Notes: generated from the letters alone by a model not told the origin. Shown: positions 27,238-36,586, numbered from the stretch's first letter. The stretch: DNA of 64,000 nucleotides from Amycolatopsis bartoniae (GCF_014191255.1 NZ_JACHWH010000001.1:1674001-1738000); one strand, 5' to 3'. A program made the numbers and translations.

Positions 27238-28215
27238 TTACTCGACGTTGCTGGAGTGCCCGGGGAACAGGTGCGCCTGCGGGTCGAGCTCGACGGCGAT
27301 GTTGTTGACCGCCGTCGCGGCCTCGCCGAAACCGGTCGCGATGAGCTTGACCTTGCCCGGATACGCGGCCACGTCGCCCGCCGCGTAGACCCGCGGCCGC
27401 GCGGTCGCCATCGTCGAGTCGACGCTGATCGCACGGTGGTCGATCTGCAGGCCCCAGTTCTCGATGGGCCCGAGGTCGGCGGTGAAACCCAGCGCCGCCA
27501 CGACGGCCTGCGCCGGTAGCACGACCGGCTCGGCGTCCTTCGCCGTCACCACCACCTCGCACAGCGCGCCCGAAGCGTCCTCCCGCAGTTCGGCCACCTC
27601 GGCGTCGGTGAGCAACCGGACGCCGAGCTCGCGGGCCTGGCGCACGATCGACTCCGCGGCGCGGAACTTCGCACGCCGGTGCACGAGCGTCACGCTTTCC
27701 GCGACGGGGTGCAGCGCGAGCACCCAGTCGAACGCCGAATCGCCGCCGCCGACCACGACCACATCCTGCCCCGCATGCGCGTCGAGCGACGGCACGAAGT
27801 GCACCATGCCGCGGCCGAGCCACCCGTCGCCCGCGGGCAGCGGCCGGGGTGTGAACTCGCCGATGCCCGCCGTCACCAGCACGGCTTTCGCGTGCACGAC
27901 GTCTCCGCCGTCGAGCTCCACGTCGAGCCCGTCGCCGCCCTCGCGCAGCACCTCCGCCTTGCGCCCCAGCAGGTACGTCGGCTGCCACTGCGCCGCCTGC
28001 TCGACGAGGCCCTTGACCAGGTCCCGGCCACGAACCGCGGGAAACCCACCGACGTCGTAGATCATCTTCTCCGGGTACATCGCGGTGACCTGGCCGCCCG
28101 CCTCGGGCAGCGAGTCGACCACCGCCATCGAGAGCCCGCGGAACCCCGCGTAGTAGGCCGCGAACAGGCCGGTCGGGCCCGCGCCGACGATGAGCAAGTC
28201 CACCGAAAGCTCCAT
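27238..28215 (-). CDS. Ferredoxin/flavodoxin-NADP reductase, thioredoxin-reductase-like
   Basis: 325 residues. FAD-binding [12 protein letters not shown] at 12-23, NADP-binding [12 protein letters not shown] near 165 and the second FAD motif [12 protein letters not shown]. The redox CxxC of thioredoxin reductase is missing, which fits the YumC-type ferredoxin-NADP reductases. ATG at 28215 begins the fold ([13 protein letters not shown]); the longer open frame upstream is antisense to fumC. Divergent from fumC over 105 bp. Convergent 6 bp from the protease stop. Confidence 0.87.
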   Translation of the reverse strand: MELSVDLLIVGAGPTGLFAAYYAGFRGLSMAVVDSLPEAGGQVTAMYPEKMIYDVGGFPAVRGRDLVKGLVEQAAQWQPTYLLGRKAEVLREGGDGLDVELDGGDVVHAKAVLVTAGIGEFTPRPLPAGDGWLGRGMVHFVPSLDAHAGQDVVVVGGGDSAFDWVLALHPVAESVTLVHRRAKFRAAESIVRQARELGVRLLTDAEVAELREDASGALCEVVVTAKDAEPVVLPAQAVVAALGFTADLGPIENWGLQIDHRAISVDSTMATARPRVYAAGDVAAYPGKVKLIATGFGEAATAVNNIAVELDPQAHLFPGHSSNVE

Positions 28216-28320
28216 CGGCCCGGCCGCCTTTCCGTTGTGATCTCCCGCACTTCGATCGTAGTCACGTCGCGTGCCGAAGCACACGAAGCGAACGCCGCGC
28301 GGCTGCGCGAAACTGGCGTC

Positions 28321-29718
28321 ATGGCTGAACAGGAATACCGGATCGAACACGACACGATGGGCGAAGTGAAGGTGCCCGTCGACGCGCTCTACCGCGCGCA
28401 GACGCAGCGCGCCGTCGAGAACTTCCCGATCTCCGGCCGCGGTCTCGAGCGCGCCCAGATCCGCGCGCTCGGCCTGCTCAAGGGCGCGGCGGCCCGCGTC
28501 AACGCGCGTCTCGGGGTGCTCGACTCCGCCCTCGCCGACGCCATCGCGGAGGCCGCCGACGAGGTCGCCGAGGGCAGGCACGACGCGCACTTCCCCATCG
28601 ACGTGTTCCAGACCGGTTCCGGCACCTCGTCGAACATGAACGCGAACGAGGTGATCGCGACACTGGCGAGCCGGAAGCTGGGCTCCGACGTGCACCCGAA
28701 CGACCACGTCAACGCCTCGCAGTCGTCCAACGACACCTTCCCGACCACGATCCACGTCGCCGCCACCGAGGCCGTGCTGACCGACGTGATCCCCGCGCTC
28801 GGGCACCTCGCGGCGACGATCGAGCAGCGGACCGCGGAGTGGCAGGACATCGTGAAGTCCGGCCGCACGCACCTCATGGACGCCGTGCCGATCACCCTGG
28901 GCCAGGAGGCGGGCGCGTGGGCGGCGCAGGTCCGCTACGGGATCGAGCGGCTGCAGTCGGGCCTGGAGCGGCTGGGTGAACTGCCGATCGGCGGCACGGC
29001 GGTCGGGTCCGGGCTCAACGCGCCCGAGGGCTTCGGCGCTTCGGTGGCCGCGGAGCTGGCGCGCGTCACGGGTCTGCCGCTCACCGAAGCCCGCAACCAC
29101 TTCGAGGCGCAGGCGACGCAGGACAGCGTGGTCGAGACCTCCGCGCACCTGCGCACGGTCGCGGTGTCCCTGGCGAAGATCGCGAACGACCTGCGGTGGC
29201 TCGGTTCCGGCCCGCGCACAGGTCTCGCCGAGCTGGCGCTGCCGGACCTGCAGCCGGGCTCGTCGATCATGCCGGGCAAGGTGAACCCGGTGATCCCGGA
29301 GGCCACGCTGCAGGTGGTGGCGCAGGTGATCGGCAACGACGCGGCGGTGGCGTTCGCGGGTTCGCAGGGCAACTTCCAGCTCAACGTGAACCTGCCGGTG
29401 ATCGCCCGCAACGTGCTCGAGTCCGCGCGGCTGCTCGCGGCCGTGTCCCGGCTGCTGGCGGACAAGGTGTTCGCCGGGATCACGGTGAACACCGAGCGCA
29501 CCAAGGAGTACGCCGAGGGTTCGCCGTCCATCGTGACGCCGCTGAACAAGTACATCGGCTACGAGGAGGCGGCCGCGGTCGCGAAGCAGGCGCTGAAGGA
29601 GCTGAAGACGATCCGCGAGGTCGTCATCGAGCGGGGCTACATCTCGCAGGGCAAGCTCACCGAGGCCCAGCTCGACGAGGCGCTCGACGTGCTACGGATG
29701 GCGCGCGGCGGTAAATGA
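28321..29718 (+). CDS. fumC: Fumarate hydratase class II
   Basis: 465 residues, usual length. Signature [11 protein letters not shown], catalytic loop and substrate sites [25 protein letters not shown] and [10 protein letters not shown] are intact. Converts fumarate to L-malate in the TCA cycle. Standing alone, with its own promoter in the divergent gap and an intrinsic terminator at 29725-29752 straight after the stop. In M. tuberculosis fum and glpX are also neighbours. Confidence 0.96.
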   Translation: MAEQEYRIEHDTMGEVKVPVDALYRAQTQRAVENFPISGRGLERAQIRALGLLKGAAARVNARLGVLDSALADAIAEAADEVAEGRHDAHFPIDVFQTGSGTSSNMNANEVIATLASRKLGSDVHPNDHVNASQSSNDTFPTTIHVAATEAVLTDVIPALGHLAATIEQRTAEWQDIVKSGRTHLMDAVPITLGQEAGAWAAQVRYGIERLQSGLERLGELPIGGTAVGSGLNAPEGFGASVAAELARVTGLPLTEARNHFEAQATQDSVVETSAHLRTVAVSLAKIANDLRWLGSGPRTGLAELALPDLQPGSSIMPGKVNPVIPEATLQVVAQVIGNDAAVAFAGSQGNFQLNVNLPVIARNVLESARLLAAVSRLLADKVFAGITVNTERTKEYAEGSPSIVTPLNKYIGYEEAAAVAKQALKELKTIREVVIERGYISQGKLTEAQLDEALDVLRMARGGK

Positions 29719-29724
29719 CACCGA

Positions 29725-29752
29725 AGGGCCGCCCGCGCCGGTGGGCGGCCCT
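29725..29752 (+). terminator. Terminator after fumC
   Basis: AGGGCCGCCC and GGGCGGCCCT form a perfect 10-bp stem around an 8-nt loop, 7 bp after the fumC stop. The T-run is poor (CGGAAAAG follows). Confidence 0.7.
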
Positions 29753-29836
29753 CGGAAAAGTTCGCGCCGGGGATGAACCGGTCGTGTGCGGGGTCCGTGC
29801 TGGTGTGCATCGCCAGTCCGGAGGAAGGACGCCGCA

Positions 29837-30391
29837 GTGCACGACGACGACATCACCCGGGACGCGTTCGCCGCCGCCCGGGGCGACGCGGCCGCCGCCG
29901 GGCGGTTCGTCGCGGCCACCCAGCGCCAGCTGCACCGCCTGCTGTCCTACCTCACCAACCCCGCCGTCGCGGAGGACCTGACGCAGGAGACGTACCTGCG
30001 GGCCTTCGCCGCGCTGCACTCCTACGAGGGTCGTTGTCCCGCAAGGATGTGGCTGCTGACGATCGCGAAGCGGGTCGCCGCGGACCAGCTGCGCGCCAAC
30101 CGCCGTCGTCCGGTGCCGGCGCAGACCGACGACTGGACGAGCGCGGCCGAACGCGGCGGCGCGACGACGCCCGACCACGGCAGGCTCGTGGTGCTGCGGC
30201 GGCTGATCGACCAGCTGGACGCCGAACGCCGCGACGCCTTCGTGCTCACGCAGGTGGTCGGCCTGTCCTATGCGGACGCGGCCGAGGTGTGCGACTGCGC
30301 CGTGGGCACCATCCGCTCGCGCGTCTTCCGCGCCCGTGAGGAGCTGACGGCCGCCGTGCGCGGCGCGGAACGCGTGGCCTCACCCGGCTGA
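29837..30391 (+). CDS. ECF sigma factor, SigC-like
   Basis: 184 residues; M. tuberculosis SigC has 185. Region 2 DLTQETYLRAFAALHSYEG with RMWLLTIAKRVAADQLR, and region 4 VGLSYADAAEVCDCAVGTIRSRVFRAREEL, closely track SigC. There is no C-terminal extension and no anti-sigma gene next to it, also true of SigC. GTG at 29837 is chosen because GGAGGAAGGA precedes it. The 3' end overlaps the convergent tetR-type gene by 12 bp. A GAACC-N16-CGT element at 29775-29798 could be an ECF promoter and hint at autoregulation (weak). Confidence 0.88.
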   Translation: MHDDDITRDAFAAARGDAAAAGRFVAATQRQLHRLLSYLTNPAVAEDLTQETYLRAFAALHSYEGRCPARMWLLTIAKRVAADQLRANRRRPVPAQTDDWTSAAERGGATTPDHGRLVVLRRLIDQLDAERRDAFVLTQVVGLSYADAAEVCDCAVGTIRSRVFRAREELTAAVRGAERVASPG

Positions 30392-30949
30392 GGCGTCCTC
30401 CAGCAGCTGCCGCGCCAGGCGTTTGGCGTTGGCCACGGCGTCCGGGACCACGCCGAGGGACGCCGCGACCGTCGCTCCCTCGAACAGCACGAACAGCGAC
30501 TCCGCGAGCCTTCCCGGGTTGCGCATCCCCGTCACCAGTTCCCGGAAACAGCCCAGCATCCACTCCTTCTGCGCCCGGATCGCACGTCTGCCGGGGTGGT
30601 CGCCGTCGGGCAGTTCCGCGTGCGCGTTGACGAACCCGCAGCCACGCCAGTTCTCCTCCGCCATCCACTCGGCCAGCGCGTCGAACACCAGCAGCGGTTT
30701 GCGTCCCGGCGCGACGCGGGGGCTGCGCGCCAGGACCGCGCGCACGTGCTCGCGCCAGCGTTCGTCCCGCCGGTTCAGGTACTCGCCGACGAGCGCGTCC
30801 TTCGAGCCGAACCGGTCGTACAGGGTCTTCTTGGTCACGCCGGCGGCGGCGGCGATCGAGTCCACCCCGACCGCGTGGATCCCCTTGGCGTAGAACAGTT
30901 CTCCCGCCACTTCCAGCACCCGCCGCGCGGCCGGGGTCAACGTCTCCAC
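30380..30949 (-). CDS. TetR-family transcriptional repressor
   Basis: 189 residues. N-terminal HTH (LFYAKGIHAVGVDSIAAAAGVTKKTLYDRFGSKDALV is the region, residues about 18-52) typical of TetR/AcrR; C-terminal ligand domain contains WRGCGFVNAHAELPDGDHP seen in the class related to multidrug and quinone sensors. It faces the EamA transporter across 74 bp that holds two copies of the operator half-repeat ATACCGACCTGT, one inverted, so it likely represses both genes (inference). Confidence 0.9.
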   Translation of the reverse strand: METLTPAARRVLEVAGELFYAKGIHAVGVDSIAAAAGVTKKTLYDRFGSKDALVGEYLNRRDERWREHVRAVLARSPRVAPGRKPLLVFDALAEWMAEENWRGCGFVNAHAELPDGDHPGRRAIRAQKEWMLGCFRELVTGMRNPGRLAESLFVLFEGATVAASLGVVPDAVANAKRLARQLLEDASAG

Positions 30950-30959
30950 GGTTCGAGAC

Positions 30960-31011
30960 TATACCGACCTGTTTAGTTCCGCCAGTCCCTCGGGTATACA
31001 GGTCGGTATAC
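30960..31011. promoter_or_regulatory. Pair of TetR operators in the tetR-eamA gap
   Basis: TATACCGACCTGT (30960-30972) is repeated as its exact reverse complement ACAGGTCGGTATA (30998-31010). The right copy is flanked to form GTATAC-N6-GTATAC (30994-31011). The two sites lie 38 bp apart and cover both divergent promoters. Confidence 0.75.
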
Positions 31012-31023
31012 TCAGGAGGTCTC

Positions 31024-31971
31024 ATGTGGACTGTCGTGCTCGGCGCCGGCCTGGTGCTGTTGTGGAGCTCGGGGTTCGTCGGCGCCACGATGGGGACCGC
31101 GTCGGCCACCGCGATCACGTTGCTGGCCTGGCGGTTCCTCGTCGCGGGCGGACTGCTGCTGGCGTGGCGGCGGCCGCGGATCACGCCGCTGCAGGTCGCG
31201 CTCGGCCTGCTGTCGCAGGGCGGCTACCTGTTCGGGGTGTACGAGGCGGCCGACCTGGGTGTCGCGGCCGGGACGTCCGCGCTCATCGCGGCACTGCAAC
31301 CCGTCGTCACCGCGGTGTTCGGGCAGCGGCTGCTCGGTGAGCGTGCCGGGCCGCGGCAGTGGGTCGGCCTGGTCATCGGGCTCGGCGGTGTCGCGCTGGT
31401 GGTGGGCGACGACCTCGCGGGAAGCATTGCCCCGCTGTGGGCGTACGCCCTGCCGTTCGGCTCGATGCTGGCACTGGTGGCGGCGACGCTGATCGAACGC
31501 AGGGTTTCGCCGACCACCTCGGTGGGTGATTCGCTCGTCGTGCAATGCGGCACCAGCGCCGTGTTGTTCGCCGGACTCGCGGCGGTGACCGGGCAGCTGG
31601 TGCCACCGATGACCGGCTCGTTCTGGTTCGCGGTCGGCTGGATCGTCGTGTTGTCGACCTTCGGTGCCTACGGCTGTTACTGGGCGCTGCTGCGCCGGAC
31701 GTCGGCGACCACCGTGTCGAGCCTGCTGTACCTGACCCCGCCCACCACCATGCTGCTCGCCTGGCTCATGTTCGGGCAGGGGCTCACCGGACGGGGACTG
31801 CTCGGCCTGGCGATCTGCCTGGTCGGAGTGGTGCTCGTGCTGCTTCCCCGGAAATTGTCGGTGCCCCGGGGCAGAATGTCCCCATGCTGCTCGCCGACCT
31901 CGTCACCGCTTCCGCGGCACTCGCCGCCACGCGATCGAGGAAGGCGAAAATCGCGACGCTGGCGGAGCTGA
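31024..31971 (+). CDS. EamA-family (DMT) transporter
   Basis: 315 residues. Ten hydrophobic helices in two EamA repeats (for example the first repeat from WTVVLGAGLVLLWSSGF, the second from YALPFGSMLALVAA), of the RhaT/YdcZ drug-metabolite class. Strong AGGAGG lies before the ATG. Controlled by the divergent TetR. The last 30 residues (from about 286, rich in R/S/P) are read in a different frame over the 5' end of the ligase gene, an 88-bp overlap; the membrane fold is complete before it. Substrate unknown, perhaps an antibiotic or metabolite efflux. Confidence 0.88.
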   Translation: MWTVVLGAGLVLLWSSGFVGATMGTASATAITLLAWRFLVAGGLLLAWRRPRITPLQVALGLLSQGGYLFGVYEAADLGVAAGTSALIAALQPVVTAVFGQRLLGERAGPRQWVGLVIGLGGVALVVGDDLAGSIAPLWAYALPFGSMLALVAATLIERRVSPTTSVGDSLVVQCGTSAVLFAGLAAVTGQLVPPMTGSFWFAVGWIVVLSTFGAYGCYWALLRRTSATTVSSLLYLTPPTTMLLAWLMFGQGLTGRGLLGLAICLVGVVLVLLPRKLSVPRGRMSPCCSPTSSPLPRHSPPRDRGRRKSRRWRS

Positions 31972-33398
31972 TCACCCGGGCCGCAGCGGATGAGCTGCCC
32001 GCCGTCGTCGCGTTCCTCACCGGTCAGCCCAGCCAGGGGCGGATCGGCACGGGATGGCGGACGTTGGCCGAGCTGGGGGCGCCACCGGCAGCCGGGTCCG
32101 TGCTCACCGTCGGCGAGGTGGACGCGGCCTTCGGCGAGGTCGCGGCCACGGCAGGCAGCGGTTCGGCGAAACGCCGCGCCGAGACGCTGCACGAGTTGTT
32201 CGCCCGCGCCACAGCGGGTGAGCAGGAGTTCCTGTTCCGGCTGCTCACGGGCGAGCTGAGGCAGGGTGCACTGGAAGGGGTGATGATCGACGCGATTGCC
32301 GCGGCCGCGGAAGTGCCCGGTGAGGCGGTCCGGCGTGCCTTCATGCTGTCCGGACAGCTGCCGGTCACGGCGCTGGCCGCCGTCACGGGCGGGGAGCAGG
32401 CGCTGGGCGAGTTCCGGCTGCGGCTGGGCAGGCCGCTGCGGCCGATGCTGGCTTCGCCCGCGGAGTCGCTCGACGAGGCGCTGCGCGAGCACGCGTCCGC
32501 GATCGTCGAGTACAAAATGGACGGTGCGCGCATCCAGGTGCACCGCCAGGGCGACGAGGTGCACGTGTACACGCGGACGCTGCGTGAGATCACGCGGAGC
32601 GTCGGCGAGCTCGTGCAGCTCGTGCGCGAGCTGCCGTGCGAGTCCGTGGTGCTGGACGGAGAGACGCTCGCGCTCACCGACGACGGGCGGCCGCGGCCGT
32701 TCCAGGAGACGATGAGCCGGTTCGGCAGCAGCCGCGAGGAGCAGGTGCGCGAGCTGTTGCTGCGGCCGTACTTCTTCGACTGCCTGCACCTGGACGGCCG
32801 GGACCTGCTCGACGCGCCGCTGCGCGAGCGGAACGCCGCGTTGCGCTCCGTGGTCGGCGAGCACCTGATCCCGGGTGCGGTGGAGCCGGACGACGCGTCG
32901 GCGATCCTGGACGCGGCGCTCGATGCCGGGCACGAGGGCGTGATGGTGAAGTCGCTGGACTCGGTGTACGCGGCGGGGCGGCGCGGGCGCGCGTGGCTCA
33001 AGGTGAAGCCGGTGCACACGCTGGACCTGGTGGTGCTGGCGGCGGAGTGGGGGCACGGCAGGCGGACGGGGTACCTGTCGAACCTGCACCTGGGCGCACG
33101 GGACCCGGACGGCGGGCCGCCGATCATGGTGGGCAAGACGTTCAAGGGGCTCACCGACGAGCTGCTGGCGTGGCAGACGAAGACGTTCCAGGAGTTGGCG
33201 GTCCGCCGCGACGACTGGACCGTGTACCTGCGGCCGGAGCTGGTGGTGGAGATCGAACTGGACGGCGCCCAGGTCAGCTCACGCTACCCGGGCGGCGTGG
33301 CGCTGCGGTTCGCCCGGGTGGTGCGCTACCGCCCGGACAAGGAACCCGCCGACGCGGACACGATCGACGCCGTGAGGGCAACGCTGAAAGGCGGGTGA
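31884..33398 (+). CDS. ATP-dependent DNA ligase (LigB type)
   Basis: 504 residues; M. tuberculosis LigB has 507. N-terminal DNA-binding domain (1-190), nucleotidyltransferase domain with the KxDG motif EYKMDGARIQ, adenylated Lys211, then ESVVLDGE, KSLDSVYAAGRRGRAWLKVKP (motif V), and an OB-fold. A GGCAGAAT-like -10 (CAGAAT, 31872-31877) lies 6 bp before the ATG. Overlaps the transporter by 88 bp. Not part of the NHEJ LigD system, since no Ku or primase/nuclease domains are nearby. Confidence 0.93.
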   Translation: MLLADLVTASAALAATRSRKAKIATLAELITRAAADELPAVVAFLTGQPSQGRIGTGWRTLAELGAPPAAGSVLTVGEVDAAFGEVAATAGSGSAKRRAETLHELFARATAGEQEFLFRLLTGELRQGALEGVMIDAIAAAAEVPGEAVRRAFMLSGQLPVTALAAVTGGEQALGEFRLRLGRPLRPMLASPAESLDEALREHASAIVEYKMDGARIQVHRQGDEVHVYTRTLREITRSVGELVQLVRELPCESVVLDGETLALTDDGRPRPFQETMSRFGSSREEQVRELLLRPYFFDCLHLDGRDLLDAPLRERNAALRSVVGEHLIPGAVEPDDASAILDAALDAGHEGVMVKSLDSVYAAGRRGRAWLKVKPVHTLDLVVLAAEWGHGRRTGYLSNLHLGARDPDGGPPIMVGKTFKGLTDELLAWQTKTFQELAVRRDDWTVYLRPELVVEIELDGAQVSSRYPGGVALRFARVVRYRPDKEPADADTIDAVRATLKGG

Positions 33399-33944
33399 CC
33401 GGGTCCGGGCCACGTCGGGCACGGTGGTCAGCTGACTCGGCGCGACGAGTGTGGCGATAGGTGACGGCGCCGAGCCCGGCGCCCCGGGCTGGGCCGGGCG
33501 GGGTCCCGGGCTGCGGCAGCCCGCGCCGCCCCGCGCGCCACGCTGCCGCGCGCCGGGCCACATCAGGCCGGGGCCACGCGCCAGACCGGGCCACACGCCA
33601 GGCCGAAGCCGCACCGGGCCACGCCCGCGCCACGCCAATCCACGCGCCCCGCGCGCCGCGCCGCCGCGCGCCGGGCCACATCAGGCCGGGTCCACGCGCC
33701 AGACCGAAGCCGCACCGCACCACGCCGCGCCAGCCCCTGCCGCCCCGCGCGCCACGTCCCGCGCCGCCGCGCACCGCGCCGCCGAGTGTCGGTCCGCGCC
33801 GGGCTACGCACTGCGCCGCCGCGTGCCAGTCCGGGCCGCCCCGCGCACCACGTCCCGCACCGTTCCGTGCACCGCGTGCCAGTCCGCGCAGCCCCGCGCA
33901 CCACGTCCCGCCCCGCGCCGGGTCACCACCGGGGCCGGAAACCC
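33399..33944. repeat. Minisatellite-like GC-rich repeat region
   Basis: 546 bp between the ligase (+) and PHP (-) genes. The block GCCGCGCGCCGGGCCACATC with its 20-bp continuation occurs near 33545 and again near 33664 with one mismatch in about 43 bp. A second, 53-bp unit beginning CGCGTGCCAGTCCG occurs at about 33820 and 33873. GCGC-ACCACGTCCCGC (or GCCACGTCCCGC) occurs three times. Long open frames here are a composition effect. No gene supported. Confidence 0.7.
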
Positions 33945-35477
33945 CTACCGGCCCAGGAAGATCGGGTTCGTCATCGCCGCCATGGCGCCGAAGTTCAACC
34001 CCGGCGACAGCGCCGGGGCGCCTGCCGTGCCGTCGGACAGGGGGTGGCGCACCTCGGCGCGGACGTACTTCGACACGGCCGGTGTCGTCAGCCAGGTGAC
34101 GCTGCCGGTGCCGCTCGCGGGCAGGCTCTGCTGCAGGATCTGCCCCTCGTCCGTGATGAGCCGGACCGTGCCGTTCGGGACACCGCGCACGTCGAGCCGC
34201 ACCGCGATCTTGTCGCCGTCCGCCACCGCGAGGCGCTCCCCGATGCCCGCAGACTGCCCGCGCGGGCCTGCCGCCGTGAACGACAGATCGACATCCGCCG
34301 ACTCGGCCAGCCAGTTGCGGCCCGCCTTGATGCCCTTGAGGATCGCGTCGCGGCTCAGGTCGTCGGCGTACACCACGTTCTGCGGCAGCCCGATGACGTT
34401 GTCCGGGTTGTGCGCATCGCTGTTGCCCATGGCGGGCAACCAATTCCCCTTGCCACGCACCGAATCCACGAGCATGTTGTCCCAAGTGGACACCGTCGCG
34501 TCGTCGTCCCACGTCCACGGGCCGTTCCACACCTCGACGGCGTCGAAACCGTCGTAGCCGAACTTGAAGTTGCACGCCACCCACGGGCAGTACGGGTGCG
34601 CGGCCACGCACAGGCCGCCGACGCGGTGGATCGCCCGCTGGTAGTCGTCGATCGCGTTGTCCGTCGAGCGGTAGCGCCAGTCGACGAACTGCCCCGGCTC
34701 CAGCCCGAGCGCGAGCCAGTGCCCGTTGCGGGTGGTGACCTCCTCGCCCAGCATGATCAGCAGGTCCGGCCCCGCGAACTCACCCCACACACCGTGCGAG
34801 GACGTCGTGTTGTGGTCGGTCGAGGTGACGAAGTCCAGCTTCGCCGCGCGGGCGCCCGCCGCGACCTCCGTCGGCAGCCGCCTGCCGTCCGAGTGCACCG
34901 TGTGCAGGTGGCAGTCGCCGCGGTACCACGCGCGCCCACGGCCCCGTGCCTTCGCAGGCGGGTAGTTCGGCTTGAACGGCTCGCCCGGAGCGCCGAACGT
35001 CAACGTCACCTCGACGCGGTAGTTCATCCCCTGCGGCGCCACCTGGTACGGGCCCAGCACGATGTTCCACGTCCCTGGCATGACATCGCCGGGCAGGTAC
35101 CCGGGCGTCGCCTCGGTGCGGCTGATCGAGAACCGGTCGCGGAAACCGCCCGACCAGCCCCGGAAACCGTCGCCACCCAGCCGCGTCCCGCGCACGTCGA
35201 ACACGCCGATGTCGCACGAGTTCCCCGGCGTTCCGGCGGGCACCGCGGGCTTGTCGTAGCTGTACACCACCGAAAGCTGGTTCACCCCGGCCGGCACCTG
35301 CACGGGCAGGTACACGAAGTCCGGCACGCCGGGGTCGAGGTGCCCGGTGATCACCTTCGTCTGGCTGCCTTCAGCCGCCTCGGCGAAGCTCACCGGCGCC
35401 AGCGCCAGTCCGGTACCCACTCCGGCCGCAGCCAGGAACCCGCGACGCGACACGCCTTCCCCGCAGTTCATGCACAT
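33945..35477 (-). CDS. Tat-exported PHP/CehA-McbA-family metallohydrolase
   Basis: 510 residues. Twin-arginine signal SRRGFLAAAG (about 10-19), hydrophobic stretch and cleavage near AEAAEG. An N-terminal beta-sandwich domain (about 40-165) precedes the PHP core, which has metal ligands DCHLHTVHSDG, TSTDHNTTSSHG, LGEEVTTRNGHW, AAHPYCPW and GNSDAHNPD. Such enzymes hydrolyse carbamates or phosphodiesters; true substrate unknown. C-terminal residues form another beta domain. Export by Tat fits metal loading in the cytoplasm. Start at 35477 or ATG at 35471 cannot be distinguished. Confidence 0.88.
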   Translation of the reverse strand: MCMNCGEGVSRRGFLAAAGVGTGLALAPVSFAEAAEGSQTKVITGHLDPGVPDFVYLPVQVPAGVNQLSVVYSYDKPAVPAGTPGNSCDIGVFDVRGTRLGGDGFRGWSGGFRDRFSISRTEATPGYLPGDVMPGTWNIVLGPYQVAPQGMNYRVEVTLTFGAPGEPFKPNYPPAKARGRGRAWYRGDCHLHTVHSDGRRLPTEVAAGARAAKLDFVTSTDHNTTSSHGVWGEFAGPDLLIMLGEEVTTRNGHWLALGLEPGQFVDWRYRSTDNAIDDYQRAIHRVGGLCVAAHPYCPWVACNFKFGYDGFDAVEVWNGPWTWDDDATVSTWDNMLVDSVRGKGNWLPAMGNSDAHNPDNVIGLPQNVVYADDLSRDAILKGIKAGRNWLAESADVDLSFTAAGPRGQSAGIGERLAVADGDKIAVRLDVRGVPNGTVRLITDEGQILQQSLPASGTGSVTWLTTPAVSKYVRAEVRHPLSDGTAGAPALSPGLNFGAMAAMTNPIFLGR

Positions 35478-35537
35478 GTCCGCACGCTTTCATCCGTGGC
35501 CGTCCAGCAGGTGACCGCGAGTTGAACCTTTTCGCCA

Positions 35538-35543
35538 TAGAGT
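35538..35543 (+). promoter_or_regulatory. Probable leaderless -10 of the aldo/keto reductase
   Basis: TAGAGT, seven bases before the GTG at 35551; no Shine-Dalgarno. Confidence 0.45.
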
Positions 35544-35550
35544 GCTCAGC

Positions 35551-36576
35551 GTGACCTTCACCGCGGCCGAGAACCGCTACGACGAGATGCAGTACCGACG
35601 GACCGGGCGCAGCGGACTCAAGCTGCCCGCCATCTCCCTCGGCCTGTGGCACAACTTCGGCGACGACCGTCCCCTGGAGACGCAGCGCGCCATCCTGCGC
35701 CGCGCGTTCGACCTCGGCATCACACACTTCGACCTGGCCAACAACTACGGCCCGCCCTACGGCTCCGCGGAGTCGAACTTCGGCAAGCTGCTGGCACAAG
35801 ACTTCCGGCCGTACCGGGACGAACTGGTCATCTCCACCAAGGCGGGCTACGACATGTGGCCCGGCCCCTACGGGGACTGGGGTTCGCGCAAGTACCTGCT
35901 GGCGAGCCTCGACCAGTCCCTGACGCGGATGGGCCTGGACTACGTCGACATCTTCTACTCGCACCGCTTCGACCCCGAGACGCCGCTCGAAGAGACGATG
36001 GGCGCGCTCGCTTCCGCCGTGCAGCAAGGAAAAGCGTTGTACGTCGGCATCTCCTCCTACAACGCGCGCCGCACCCGCGAGGCCGCCGCGCTGCTGCGCC
36101 AGTACGGCGTTCCGCTGCTGATCCACCAGCCGTCGTACTCGATGCTCAACCGCTGGGTCGAGGAGGACGGCCTGCTCGACGTGCTGGGCGAGGAGGGCGT
36201 CGGCTGCATCGGTTTCGCGCCGCTCGCGCAGGGCCTGCTCACCGACCGCTACCTCAACGGCATTCCCGAGGGTTCCCGTGCCACCCAAGGGAAGTCGCTC
36301 GCCCCGGAGTCGGTCGAGCAGAACGTGGACAAGCTGCGGGCGCTCAACGAGGTCGCGAAGCGGCGTGGCCAGTCGCTCGCACAGCTCGCGCTGAGCTGGC
36401 TGCTGCGGGACTCGCGCGTCACGTCCGCGCTCATCGGCGCTTCCTCCGTGCGGCAGCTGGAGCAGAACGTGGCCGCGCTGCAGGGCCCGACGCTGACCGA
36501 CGACGAGCTGACGGAGATCGACGAGTACGCCACCGACTCCGGGCTCAACCTGTGGGCCCGCTCCAGCGAGTCGTAG
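35551..36576 (+). CDS. Aldo/keto reductase (YghZ-like)
   Basis: 341 residues. Begins (after a 13-residue leader) with MQYRRTGRSGLKLPAISLG and continues with the active-site DLANNYG (catalytic Tyr), ISTKAGYDMWPGPYGDWGS, SHRFDP and the NADPH-binding GASSVRQLEQNV. This matches the L-glyceraldehyde-3-phosphate reductase YghZ branch rather than the small AKRs. Likely a broad aldehyde detoxifier. It forms a unit with the MBL gene 11 bp downstream, which may also have its own -10. Confidence 0.9.
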   Translation: MTFTAAENRYDEMQYRRTGRSGLKLPAISLGLWHNFGDDRPLETQRAILRRAFDLGITHFDLANNYGPPYGSAESNFGKLLAQDFRPYRDELVISTKAGYDMWPGPYGDWGSRKYLLASLDQSLTRMGLDYVDIFYSHRFDPETPLEETMGALASAVQQGKALYVGISSYNARRTREAAALLRQYGVPLLIHQPSYSMLNRWVEEDGLLDVLGEEGVGCIGFAPLAQGLLTDRYLNGIPEGSRATQGKSLAPESVEQNVDKLRALNEVAKRRGQSLAQLALSWLLRDSRVTSALIGASSVRQLEQNVAALQGPTLTDDELTEIDEYATDSGLNLWARSSES

Positions 36577-36579
36577 GGT
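36574..36579 (+). promoter_or_regulatory. Probable leaderless -10 of the MBL hydrolase, overlapping a stop codon
   Basis: TAGGGT is seven bases before the ATG at 36587; its TAG is the stop codon of the preceding aldo/keto reductase. Confidence 0.4.
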
Positions 36580-36586
36580 CGGCAGC

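Noticed and set aside
31860-31971. Frameshift at the 3' end of the EamA gene
   Set aside because: The transporter fold is complete before the overlap, so a frameshift is not needed to explain the odd tail.
33470-33930. Repeat array as a possible CRISPR
   Set aside because: The units vary in length and spacing, are not separated by unique spacers of constant size, and no cas genes are nearby.
33450-34099. Long open frames in the minisatellite region
   Set aside because: The frames repeat the same low-complexity codons on both strands, and stop codons are rare by composition alone.
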